Positions 48,957 through 64,000 of a stretch of DNA of 64,000 bases are shown here, piece after piece. A program made the position numbers and the translations under genes. Source of the DNA: Byssothecium circinans (Eukaryota > Ascomycota > Dothideomycetes > Pleosporales > Massarinaceae); the NCBI GenBank assembly GCA_010015675.1, contig ML976984.1, forward strand, positions 11,571 through 75,570, in the 5' to 3' direction. The notes below the pieces were generated by a model, which did no database searches, was not told the DNA's origin, and saw only the letters and a program-made list of their open reading frames with translations. Each line of letters begins with the position of its first letter. Positions within the stretch are counted from its first letter, which is position 1.

Positions 48957-51900
48957 TTAGCCAAACTGCCAACTTACCGACCAAGGGCTCAAAATCGACC
49001 ATATACTGAGTTTCCGGTCTTTGCTACTAGACGACGTTTCACTTGCGCTGTCGCCCGCTTCGCTAGTATTCTCCACAATGTCCATCTTCGCTTGAGAGAA
49101 GCGGAGATGGATGTTGCGGAACTTCTTACGGTACTTACACTCGCGTGCTAGAAATGATCGGGCTACGATATGATCAATGTCGTCCTATCTCGTTAAAAAC
49201 GTTAGCGCGTATTAAAATACGGCGGATGCCTTTCGTGGGAGGGGAGTGATGATATAATAAGCATATACATACGGAGGTTAGAGTTGGGTCTAAGAAGACC
49301 TTACCGTCCTGCTCCTTATAGATATGGCCGAGAAAGTCGAGTTCATCTACTTCCACGAGATCTTTGCTAATGATGAGCGATTCTTTCTCTGAGGTGCGAG
49401 TGGATTGCGAGATGTTGAGTGGACCAACTTGTGGTTTGTACATATCTGTTGGTAGCGAAAGTTAGTTGCACTAAGAAAAAAGTGGTCGTGCGGAGTGTAC
49501 TTACCACTGAAGAACTGAGCATGTACTGGCTGAGGCCCAATAAACCAGGTTTTACCAGAGACTAAATATCAATGATTAGCTGTGTGTGGAAATTATGATC
49601 ACAGCTATGTGACGTACCCGTGGTCCTCACGTACGTTGGCTTCCAACCACAATTTCTAAGAGACTTGTACAGATCTGGTTCAGCCGTAGATGCTGGAGGC
49701 TGCCAAAACAGGGTACCGTGTAGCAAATTACCACCAGAGCTAATCTTCTGAAAGCGACCATTCGCGTCCAGCAGCCGTTCTCTCTCCTCGAACATAGGTT
49801 TGAACCCGGAGCTAGCTAGATAGTTGCTCAATTGGCTTCGTCCCGGATCACTTTTTCTCCCAGCCCGTGGAGGAAAGATTATAACATTCGATGCATCACT
49901 TGCTCTGGAGGCTATGGAAGCTTCGTAACGTCTGATTTGACCTGGCTGATGTATGTGCAAATCGGGAGGATCGTCAGGAAAAGCTTCGTAACGTCCGGTT
50001 TGGCTCGGTTGTCGTTTCCGCTTGCTGGGATCCTCATGAGGAACAGTTCCCGCCCAAAGATTACTATGATCGAATAGTCCCATGTCCATTGTCTCTGATT
50101 TTTCCATAACGCCAGATCCTAACGAAGAACCTCCCCGACCTTCTAGATAGTTGAAAGGATTGTAGACATCTTCAGATACCTTTGCGTTATCTGCTGTGCG
50201 ATCAGCCTCCCGATGTCCGCGGACAAGATCATTGAAGAGGTTAACATAGTGCTCAGCCTTCCCATTTGCTCTCATAGTGTTTTCCTTCTCTGCCTTGAGT
50301 TTCTCTTCGTAATCGCAGATAACGACCTCAATCTCTTGCTGCGTGCTCTGTTCCCTCTCCTGGGTTTCACGGTTGAGCTGTTTTTCTGTGTCCTCAAGAA
50401 ACCAGTCTCTTTGCTTTTCCCACTTCTCTTCCATCTCGCGTTCTCTTTGGAGAAATTGATTGACAATGACTGATATATCTGTCCTCTCATCCTTGGGAGA
50501 CGAAGAATGCATGCCCGCTGAGACCTCTTGGTGGGGTACTTGGTCTGAAGCCAACCTCTGCTCCACTAAAGTCCTCTTGATCGACTCTTTCTCTTCTTCC
50601 CACTTCTGCGTGTTGCGAGTGTCTCTAGCCTCCAGTTCCAATATCTTTCTTCTCATTTCATCCAGCATGTTGGTTTGGGCTTCGAAGCGAACCTTCTCTT
50701 CTAATTCTCGCTTGCTTCTCACTTCCTCCATGGCCTTCTCTTCTAGCTCTCGCTTGGCTCTCTCTTCCTCTAAGACTTTCTCTTCGTTCTTTTTCGTATC
50801 TTCTCCCACTTCGGTTACTTCAATGATCGCATGCGGTCTGGTACCCACATGGACTGGATTTGTAGGATTTGGGACATCAGTACGCGGTGGAGGGGGCGGT
50901 AACAGATGTTGTCCGTTGAATCCGGAACTGAAGGGATATTGAAAATTGAGCGACCGGTTAGGAACCCAAAATGTGCCAGCACCAAAAGCGTCGAACGATC
51001 TTTCACCCTGAAAGTTCACATCCTCGTAAGTGGCTGCTTTTCGGGTTTGATGTGATGCGCTATGAGACGGATATCCGCGTGCGGAAGGATTGATTCCTAA
51101 CATCATTGGATTCGAGATAGCTTCATTCGCGTAACTGCTGGGATCTCTTGCTGGCGGATTCTTTGAGCGAGTCCGATGTCCCACTACGTGGTCTTTGGAG
51201 CTATTCGCTTGCTCTTTATAGCGTGGAAGGCTTGAATCGACCTCGACTCTAGACCGGTTGGGTTGGTTGGGAGATCTCCTTCTGCTTTGTGACCTACGGT
51301 GATCACCCTCGTGTATATTGTGCTTCGAAGCATCGTCGCTTCGTTTGGGCGATTTTGCGTCCTCTGGGATAGATTTTCCAATATAAATCGTCAAACCTTC
51401 TCTTACCACAGTTTGGCCGACCTGCGCATTGACTACCTCCCCTTCTCTTTGCTTGCCCCTTTTATGCGAATGAAGCCCTGCATCCGGTGCAGTCTGCCGG
51501 ATAGCGTGATGATTCTCAACAGTGTTTTTCTGGTCGTTGCTTTCATTCAAGTCCAAAGTTTCTATGTCTTGGTCCTCCACAATATCTATCATGTGATGCG
51601 CAGACGGCCCGGAGGAAGTTGGAGGTGTCGGAACCTTAGGAGGAGGTGAATTGATTTTTGTCGACCTTGATTGTGTTTGGAATCTCTGCCTTGAATCATC
51701 CAAGACCTTTCGCTTTCATCTTCACTCTGTCGATTCTTTGGTCGTTCCTTGTTTGCTTTGGGCTCACGAGGGCTTCCATCCTCAAGGAAAGTCTCCTCGC
51801 TCCCCACAACCAATCTGATGATACTTGAAACATTCTCTTGCAGTCGATTCCTTTTTGAAGCCGAATGTTCGATATCACTGATCACAATTGGTCCCAAATC

Positions 51901-52818
51901 AGTCCATCTGTCTAAGAGCTCATTGACGACGTGACGCTTCAACTCAGGAGTGACGTAAAGCTCTCGTCGCAGGTTTTTGGAGATGTGATCTGTTACATCA
52001 TCCTGCACACCATCGGAGGCAATAGCGTTGTCATCTCCAGAATGGATTGTCTTGACACGACCTCTGGGGTTTTCTCGTTTTTCGAATGGCAGAGCCTTCA
52101 GCGCTTTCGTGAATATCAAGTCGTAGACCCACAACGCAGTACACTCAGGAGACTCTTTCTGGTAGAATGTCTCTGCTAAGGCGGACCTTGGGTCCTGCAT
52201 CCGCCGTTCTGCAGCCAAAAGCCCCCTGATAACTGATTTACTCTCTTCTGCCCAACACTTCGCAAACTCATATTCCTCGATCGATGCGAGCAACAATTGG
52301 TGGCGCTTCTTTTTCTTTGACCTCCTGAAGTCAGCGAAGATTTTAGTTTTCATCGGAATTGGATTACTTCTTGTTTCGCCGATTCTCTTTTGCTGTACGG
52401 AGAACGGATACCTGCATCCGTAATGGACACTTCACTGAACCACACAATGATTTCAATTCGTCGATGTTACCACTTTGGAAAAGATCTTGAATCCTCTTGA
52501 GTGAACCTTTTGTGCTGACTCTCTTGATAACATCTTCGAAGTTTTGGATGATACCAGTCAGTCGCTCGAGAGTCGCGCTGGTTTCTTCCAAAGCTTCGGT
52601 GTATGATGGGAATCCAGTTGAGCTAGAAGTTCGCCCAATTGTTTCGATGCATCGGCAATCTCAGTAATTTCTAGCGCTGTTGCGCTAATGGCGGGCGTAA
52701 ATGGTGTATACACGAGACCACAAGAGATCTCGTAAAGCGAATGAGCTAGCTGTGTAGCGCGCTCTGTAATTCCCTCGATGTGTTTGATTACCGGCTGTGA
52801 ATTCGTGAATCGATCCAT
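48957..52818 (-). CDS. Large coiled-coil protein with helical N-terminal domain; frame breaks near the 5' end
   Basis: The 3' exons are clear: 48957-49184, 49273-49445, 49505-49561 and 49618 upward, with good GT-AG introns that keep the frame (for example SGKTWFIGPQPVHAQFFSD, then DDIDHIVARSFLAREC). The main exon has a basic/Ser-rich half, a Pro run (LPPPPPPRTDVP) and a long coiled coil (EEERAKRELEEKAMEEVRSK region, about 230 residues). The N-terminal piece (52590-52818, MDRFTNSQPVIKHIEGITER) is an all-helical domain like those at the start of fungal STAND/HeLo-type proteins. Between them, at about 52610 and 51700, the frame changes with no usable intron; an intron near 52350-52430 is likely. 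So it is a pseudogene or has unusual splicing. Function unknown. Confidence 0.55.
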
Positions 52819-53622
52819 GAAGGGCGCATAGACTAGTCAGTGCCAGTAGGTATCAGGTCTCATTTCATGAACGGAGCTGCCAGGCTCGAGGCTGATAGAA
52901 CTTCTCGGTGCATCGCCTCGTAGGCGCAAAACAGGCCAGGCCATCGAGGCTTTTTTTCTCATTCGATAAGCGCTTAGGTCGTGTAACATTAGAGATACAC
53001 CAATACTACGCCGCTTTTGCGTAGTTTGACCCTGCACGCTAATCTGTAATTAACCAAGCAGGCTTTTGTGCGGTACGGCATGGCACCGACGAGGCACATA
53101 TTCTCGAAACGGAATAGATCAATCTCAACCTCTTCACGCATTGAGTTTTCTTTGGCGGAATAGCTTTGAAGGTGAATTCATGTGCTAGTGAATTGCAAAT
53201 TGTCACGACGAATTTTTTTAGAGAGTCTTCTTCTGCAATAGAATCTGCAGAAGCACTTGCACGAACGTGTGAAGGCAACGATATGTCACGGCATTAAGAT
53301 AACAGCCAACACTTGCTCAGCCCCAATTACTGAACCATAGCCTCGGCTTTCTTTTGCACCCAGGCTTTCAAGGTTGTCATAGCGGCCGCTGAACTCTAGT
53401 TGATGTGATTGAACTATAATATCAGAACAATTAGCTATGAAGTTGAGTGGCCAGTTTTGAGAGGGCCATACCTTATTCGAAATACTCAGGCTGTTGGAGT
53501 CTTTGATTGTCTCAACTATGTGATTAGCAATGACTCCGTAGTTGAGCACACCGTCACCCTGTTTTACGTTCCCCTTTCGTCACAGTTTTCTATCATGAGC
53601 TGATTGTATCAGTAACATCAAT
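52819..53622. other. Minus-strand coding relics between two accessory genes
   Basis: ORFs at 53286-53549 (QLEFSGRYDNLESLGAKESR) and 53039-53278 (SLKKFVVTICNSLAHEFTF) read protein-like and follow the SERAC1-like hydrolase on the same strand, so they may be remains of its downstream part. The first has an intron-like GTATGG...TATAG. No domain was recognised and no NACHT or NB-ARC P-loop is present. Confidence 0.35.
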
Positions 53623-54276
53623 TTACCCAGTTGTTTGTGCGCCTGCGAACCTACACATAGCGCGATGATCGGCATTGATGGGCATGGGCTGGTATCCGGC
53701 GATTGTTGCGGACTGCTTCGTTACGATTTGGCCAAGGTCTTTCTTCTTCCAAGAGTCGATTTCGTCTTGAGGAAACATATCACCTGGATTGGATTGAGCT
53801 GTTTTGATTTGTACTGTTGTTGTAATAAAAAATGATAGTCAATACTGATTTGTTGCGGCTTTGCCGACTTCTTGTCAACATCCTTGATCGTCTGATCATT
53901 ACTGTCACCAAAGAGACTGACGAATTTCTCGGCAAGTATTGCCCATGATGCTTTGTCAGATCCTTTGAATGGAGTTCCCAGAAATATGATACCGCTGGTG
54001 CTATTGACAACCTCTTGTCGCGGTTCGTCTGAGCCGGATTGACTTGAAAGTCCGTTCGCGACGACCAACCCACCGAGTGAGTGAACCACGAAGATAATGG
54101 GGCGGTTGGTCTACACAACAATCAGTGGAAGAGCTATGCAAGATTTCAACGTGTTTTAAGCATACTGTGCCAGCTTCTCGTCTCCTATACCCTAGCTTTA
54201 CTAATAACGAAGTCGAATTGTCATTGGTATTCGTGTGGGCAATTAACTCAGGGTTGCGCAGTGGATAAAATGTCAT
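53623..54276 (-). pseudogene. SERAC1-like alpha/beta hydrolase fragment, frameshifted
   Basis: After an intron ending near 54115 comes RPIIFVVHSLGGLVVANGL with the G/H-S-L-G-G nucleophile elbow, then GIIFLGTPFKGSD, both hallmarks of SERAC1/PGAP1-like hydrolases at the front of fungal STAND proteins. YKSKQLNPIQVICFL follows. At about 53721 KTLAK runs into a stop, while the expected continuation VTKQSATIAGYQPMPINADH is one base away, so a single-base frameshift truncates it. The ATG at 54276 lacks the usual upstream half of the hydrolase fold, so the 5' end seems lost as well. No nucleotide-binding domain follows. Confidence 0.7.
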
Positions 54277-54800
54277 AAACTCAGTAAGGACCCGAAACTC
54301 AAAATTCTACTCTCGCGAACGGTGGAAGGGAATAGCACTTCTTGCTTAGATACACGTACATAACATCCAACCCTTAAGAGGACCTTACCTTCACAATGCG
54401 GACTACTGTTCTATAGTAGCAGCTACCTTGATTCCCAGTTTGTTCCCATAGGTTAAAACTGGCATGGGCCAGAGCTCCGGATGCCCAATTGTGCTAGGCG
54501 ATGTGCACCATTTAGGAGATAACGTGGCCAGTCACAACTATGGCCCGCGCATGGATGGTCATGTTATAAATTTAAGACAAGGGGCTATAAGTGAGAAGAC
54601 CCAATTTGCGCGGTATTATGCTAAAATCGTGTAGACATCGAGACCAAGAATAACCACAACTACTCCCTAGCACCGGAGCAGTTCTGCGCGTCGGAAATGA
54701 AGGCAACTTTCTCGTTCAGTGCTTTAACCGCATTCATATAAAACGGTTCGAGACAAGCACTAACGTCTTCAAAGCAGCTCACAACGAACGCTCCACTGTC
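54277..54800. other. Divergent gap between hydrolase and ankyrin fragments
   Basis: About 520 bp. From 54690 a plus-strand frame reads into the ankyrin gene (NFLVQCFNRIHIKRFETS) and may be its decayed 5' part. Confidence 0.4.
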
Positions 54801-55778
54801 TTGGAGTGGTTTGCTCACCTTTCGGGGTTGGATTTTGTTCTGATTCTCGGCTTAATATCTCCCAAAGACAGGAAGGAAGTGGCAAATGGTGCTATGACCC
54901 CCGTAAGTCTAGTATCCCCGGAAGCGTCGATGCGGAACCTTTACTTTTTGAAGTCGGGGGTAAAAGCATACTTTCGTAAGGCTGCGCAAAATGGTCATGA
55001 AAAGGTGGCCCGCCTGCTGCTTTCAACAAGCCGAGCGGAAGCCATAAGAAGAGATAAGATATTCCATGAAAGAGCTGTTGATTGGGCATTAGAGAGCGGA
55101 AACAACGCCTTGATTGATCTGTTGCTGGCGTATCCGAGCCTTGACGTCAGTGACGAAGATGGGCGTAGGACACTATCGTACGAAGCCACATATGGAAACG
55201 TCGATTTAGCCAACGGACTACTTCGAATTGGCGCGAATCCAAATACTAAGTGAAGAAATCAAACTCTGTTGATGTACGCTGCTGAGTACGGTCAAGTCGA
55301 CGCAGCGAATTTACTGTTGAGAAAGGGCGCGAGATTGGAAGCACAGTCGGACACTGGAACAGCATTATCATGGGCAGCGCAAGCAGGCAAGCCAGACATG
55401 GTGAAGTACCTCATCAGTCAAGGCGCGCTTCCAGATGTGGCCAATCGACAAGGTCGAACCCTTCTATCATGTACCGCAGAGATCGGGAGCGAGGCTGTCG
55501 TACAGATTCTTCTATCTCTTGACGGAGTTGATCCAGACTCCCACCCTATAGGGATACTTTCTAGACGAACACCTCTGTCGTATGCTGCACGAAGCGGTCG
55601 AGCCAGCATTGTGAAGATACTGGTCGAGAAAGGGGCAGAGCTCAATCTAAAGGAAGGTATACGCCCCGTAGTAATTAAGACGCCAATCATGTGTGCCTAT
55701 GCGAATGGTCACAATGAGGTGGTCAAGACACTTCTCCCGACTGGGAAAACAAGGTTGAATTCTGAGATGTGGTTCTAG
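54801..55778 (+). pseudogene. Ankyrin-repeat protein broken by one TGA
   Basis: At least six ankyrin repeats in one frame: FRKAAQNGHEKVARLLL, ALIDLLLAYPSLDVSDEDGR, YGNVDLANGLLRIGANPNTK, TLLMYAAEYGQVDAANLLLR, ALSWAAQAGKPDMVKYLIS, PLSYAARSGRASIVKILVEK and a final AYANGHNEVVKTLL. A TGA at 55251-55253 splits the array after NPNTK; reading it as CGA (Arg) restores a continuous protein, so one C-to-T change explains it. No N-terminal effector or NACHT domain is attached on this strand. It is divergently arranged to the SERAC1-like fragment, with which such repeats are usually fused in fungal NLR-like proteins. Confidence 0.75.
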
Positions 55779-56944
55779 AGAGACATATGATTATTATGGT
55801 TATTATGTGAGGACCAATGTTCGACCAACAAGGGGAATTGGGATATGGAGTGCATCCAAAAGAACCAACAGTAGTCAAATATAGCCGGAAGTGTACAGAA
55901 AAAAGAACCGAACTGTTTCTGGGTCGATCGTACCGGCCAGGGATAGAAACGTGAAAATGAAAGACCATCATAATTCGCCACCTTTGTTGATCGCACAGTT
56001 GGCTCCGTCAATTCTGAGCCTTCCTTATAACGACCTCGATAGTTCAGCTATATTATGTCACCTTTGAAAGATATTGCTAACAAAGAACAATATGAAGCAG
56101 GTCAATAGTTTACATACTTTGAATGATGGAACATTGCTGCAGAAAAAGGTCAAAGTATCTTCTCAGCCACGGGAGAAATAACAGCACAGTCGCGGCTCGC
56201 GATTGATCGAGAACTAGTCACAGGCAATGTGGAAGGGATTTTTAGTACATGGACTGGACCGGGGCAGTCCCAGTTCTATCTATTGCAGCTAGTTATCCGC
56301 GTCGGCCCACATTGTACGGGATGAGTCTGCAAGTTCCGTCCCTACCAGACGTAGGTGCGCTAAGAGAGCTTCAATCGGTCAGATAATGGGTAAAGGCCAA
56401 ATTGCGGCATGACTTACAGATTCATTCAACTGCAAGAGCCCGTTAATGTACAGGATGAAGTCTAGAAGGAGAAGGTAAGCCCATATCAGACCTGCAACCT
56501 TCCTCTCAAAATTTAGATAAACATCGGGAATCCTATGCTTGGAAAATTGCCATAAGCCTATGCCATAGATAACTTCTAGTATTGGCACCTGAGCGTGATT
56601 CTAAGCAAAGGAACGCTACCTAGGTAGAATAATTGGTGACGGTGCCGCTCCATAACATCTTTCCTTTCTGTGAGAACTGTGCCGCATCTTGACAAGTGAG
56701 ATATTTGAGATTCCCTAAGAACTGCGCCTCCTCCCAACTTGCTTCATCTTGTTGCCTCTCCTGACACCTGGGCAATATTCACGTTCCCATAGTCCTTCAC
56801 AAAAGGTTTACCCAAACCACACCACTGTATTTTATTCCTGTACTTTGTCACAGCCTCGCTCGTGTGCAATTTAACCGCCGTTTGCAACCACATTAAACTC
56901 CCTCACACCTCCATAACACCGCCACCCGCAACTTTGTTTAACTC
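55779..56944. other. Gene-free stretch
   Basis: A minus-strand 69-codon ORF at 56379-56588 has membrane-like segments (VAGLIWAYLLLLDFILYI) and may be a relic of an integral membrane protein. Nothing else. Confidence 0.4.
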
Positions 56945-57199
56945 ATGTTCCATAAAACTCATCAACATAATCATCATAAATGCGTGATCCAGATTGTGTT
57001 CACATACGAAAGTGGCTCATACTACCAAGGCCGTAAATTAGTCTTCATCGTATTTCGCCTCACGTACAAGGACGACACCAAATGGGCACAATTCATGAAC
57101 AAACTAAACACTGTAACACGGAATGGTCCTGAGGAATTACGCGAAAAGCGACCTGTTTTGGCATCTCGACTGGAAATGTACAGGATGACCCATCACTAG
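56945..57199 (+). pseudogene. Relic of a fungal hypothetical protein
   Basis: The frame gives VFIVFRLTYKDDTKWAQFMN followed by LNTVTRN and a Leu/Arg-rich tail, a pattern (R-x-TY-x-DD-x2-W-x2-F/FM-x2-LN) I associate with an expanded hypothetical family of Pleosporales. Upstream sequence is not coding, and downstream fragments up to about 57530 are out of frame, so only part survives. Function unknown. Confidence 0.35.
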
Positions 57200-57692
57200 A
57201 CGCCCTTGACCCAGCATAGTTGCGCAAGCAAGCCACCACACCTCATTTCAACGAATAAACCTTCATCAAAACTGTGCTAATAGGATGATCAGGCAATCCA
57301 AGAGCGCTATCGAGCAGGATTCTGCCGGACACGACCCAAAATCTTTCTGGGAATCCATCCACGACACCACTCGTGCATGAAGGTTTCCCAACTCAGCGTG
57401 GACTACGTGATGAAAGGCGTGAGGAACCCTGATAGAATGTACGAAAAGTGCTGGGTGCAAATTGACGTCGGTGAAAGAAAAGAAGCCCGATCTGTCGAGC
57501 ATCTTTCCATTTTAAAATGCAGGTGAAGTAAGGGTCGAACGCCCATGTGAAACTGGATTTCATTATCACGTCGTAGAGTGAAGTGTTTCGATCAACGAAG
57601 TGAATTGAAATTTGTCTAGTATCAAAAGTATTTACAAAGTAGAAACAAAGCTCTCATCCATTTCTCAGCTATCCCGGCTCTTCATTGCTCAT
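57200..57692. other. Relic-containing intergenic
   Basis: Possible out-of-frame continuation of the preceding relic to about 57530, then the 3' flank of the pectate lyase gene. Confidence 0.35.
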
Positions 57693-58710
57693 TTAGAACG
57701 TAACGACACCAACACCAGCGCTCTTCTCAACAATGGCGCATACACCATCGGCGGGATCAACAGTGTACTTGTACGGGACGGTCAAGCTAGCCTCCCTGGT
57801 AATGCTGACCTCGCTGGCGGCATCGAAGACATTGTCCCTGCTCGTAGCCAAGCCATCCTCCTCAGAGTCGAGGTTGGTGATGATAGCGCGGCTAGTGTTG
57901 GTGAAAGAGGAGGCCTCAACGAGGACCTGAGCGCCCATGCGGGAGTGGACACCCGAAGTAATATTGTCGACGTAGCAGCTGGAGTAGATATGGCCAGTGC
58001 CGAATCGGATGGATGGAAGACGGGAGCTGCACTTCGTCCAGTGGTTGTGATGGTAAGTGATGTGAAGCTTGCCCTTGTCTTCGGCTGTGTTGCTGTCGGA
58101 ATGACCGGCTAGGGCAACCTTCCAGTGGTCGTGGAACTTGTTCCAGGAGAAGGTTAGGAGATCGGAACCGTGCTTGGCGTCAAGAGCCCCGTCGTAGGTG
58201 TCCTTGCTGCCAGTGAGACCGGCGGAAGAAAAGTCGCAGTGGTCTGTGTAGCAGGTCAGCCATTTGTTTTTGTAGAGCAACTTAGAGTAAGTAATACATA
58301 CCGACCCAGACTTTGGTGGAGGCATCGATGTCGACCAAGTCCTTACCCGTAGGGGGGAGATGGAATTTGATGTTCCTTATGATAACGTTCTCGGCTTTAC
58401 GGATCTGAAAACCACCGTCCTCGATGACAGCATCAGATCCAACACCAAGGACTGAAGTGTTGGAGGTGAGCTTGACGATGCCACAGCCCTTGAGCGTGCC
58501 CTTGACTTTGATCACACCACCAGTTTTCGCAGCAGTGGTAAGCTGTTCGCAAGAGGTGACGGTCGTTCCGTTTCCGGCTGATCCGCCTCCAGTGGTGCCC
58601 TCAGCGTAACCAACGAGCTCGTCGACAGCAGCGGCGCGAGCGTGAAGAGGGCTGGCATAGACAGTCGAGGTAGCAGTCAGAGCCGCAGCAGCAATGGGTG
58701 TAAAACGCAT
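57693..58710 (-). CDS. Secreted pectate lyase, polysaccharide lyase family 1
   Basis: Exons 58302-58710 and 57693-58243 total 320 codons in frame (319 residues). MRFTPIAAAALTATSTVYAS is a signal peptide with likely cleavage after ASPLHA. PL1 marks follow in order: TGGVIKVKGTLKGCG, GFQIRKAENVIIRNIKF, the split VWVDHCDF (intron inside the Asp codon), DGALDAKHGSD with calcium-binding Asp residues, NKFHDHWKVALAGHSD, and SSRLPSIRFGTGHIYSS, whose R-x-P-x2-R holds the catalytic Arg. It cleaves de-esterified homogalacturonan by calcium-dependent beta-elimination and acts in the plant cell wall. A TATA-like ATAAAG (minus strand) lies near 58870, about 160 bp before the start. Confidence 0.93.

Positions 58711-64000
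<5,290 letters not shown>

Noticed and set aside
52819..53622. NACHT or NB-ARC domain between the hydrolase and coiled-coil genes
   Set aside because: No Walker A (GxxxxGK[ST]) or Walker B was found in any frame.

Overview
The window is nuclear DNA of a filamentous ascomycete, most likely a dothideomycete and plausibly Pleosporales. The evidence is short GT-AG introns (about 44-127 bp, often with a CTGAC/CTAAC branch site), typical ascomycete families (Zn2Cys6 regulator, DUF3433, Ish1/Msc1, Zrg17-like CDF, PL1 pectate lyase, Baeyer-Villiger monooxygenase), a lone dispersed 5S rRNA gene, and AT-rich stretches that look RIP-mutated. Species cannot be read from the sequence.

Layout. 1-0.9 kb: tail of a pogo/Fot1-like transposase, a 17-bp tandem repeat, then AT-rich RIP-like DNA. 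1.3-2.7 kb: decayed O-methyltransferase. 2.9-8.8 kb: an Arg/Ser/Asp-rich protein, a SAP-domain protein, a possible 65-residue gene and ARL1. 9.0-16.3 kb: a sugar-use trio made of a GH3 beta-glucosidase (one frameshift), a divergent sugar transporter (two nonsense codons) and an intact Zn2Cys6 regulator. 16.5-26.9 kb: four same-strand genes of one unnamed family, the most unusual feature here. 28.2-45.6 kb: mostly housekeeping or conserved fungal genes: DUF3433 membrane protein, Ish1/Msc1-like protein, small mitochondrial protein, RBR E3 ligase, Zrg17-like zinc transporter, a two-TM protein, a 2EXR/F-box-like protein and a cyclin, with a decayed gene and a tRNA-like relic between them. 46.5-48.4 kb: 5S rRNA, a 463-bp MITE and an EthD-domain gene. 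48.9-55.8 kb: accessory region with a coiled-coil protein whose reading frame shifts, a broken SERAC1-like hydrolase and a broken ankyrin gene, parts typical of fungal NLR/STAND proteins. 57.7-58.7 kb: pectate lyase. 62.7 kb to the end: start of a Baeyer-Villiger monooxygenase.

How the genes may work together. The GH3 enzyme, the transporter and the zinc-cluster regulator form a plausible beta-glucoside uptake and cleavage unit, but both structural genes are broken as read, so the unit may be lost in this isolate. Several broken genes carry stop codons explained by single C-to-T changes (CAG to TAG, CGA to TGA). The four paralogues at 16.5-26.9 kb share a C-terminal domain, and three share an N-terminal domain with a G-x2-IW core; their function is unknown.

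Gene models were spliced by eye, and summed exon lengths were checked for frame where stated. No similarity search was possible, so family names rest on recognised motifs.
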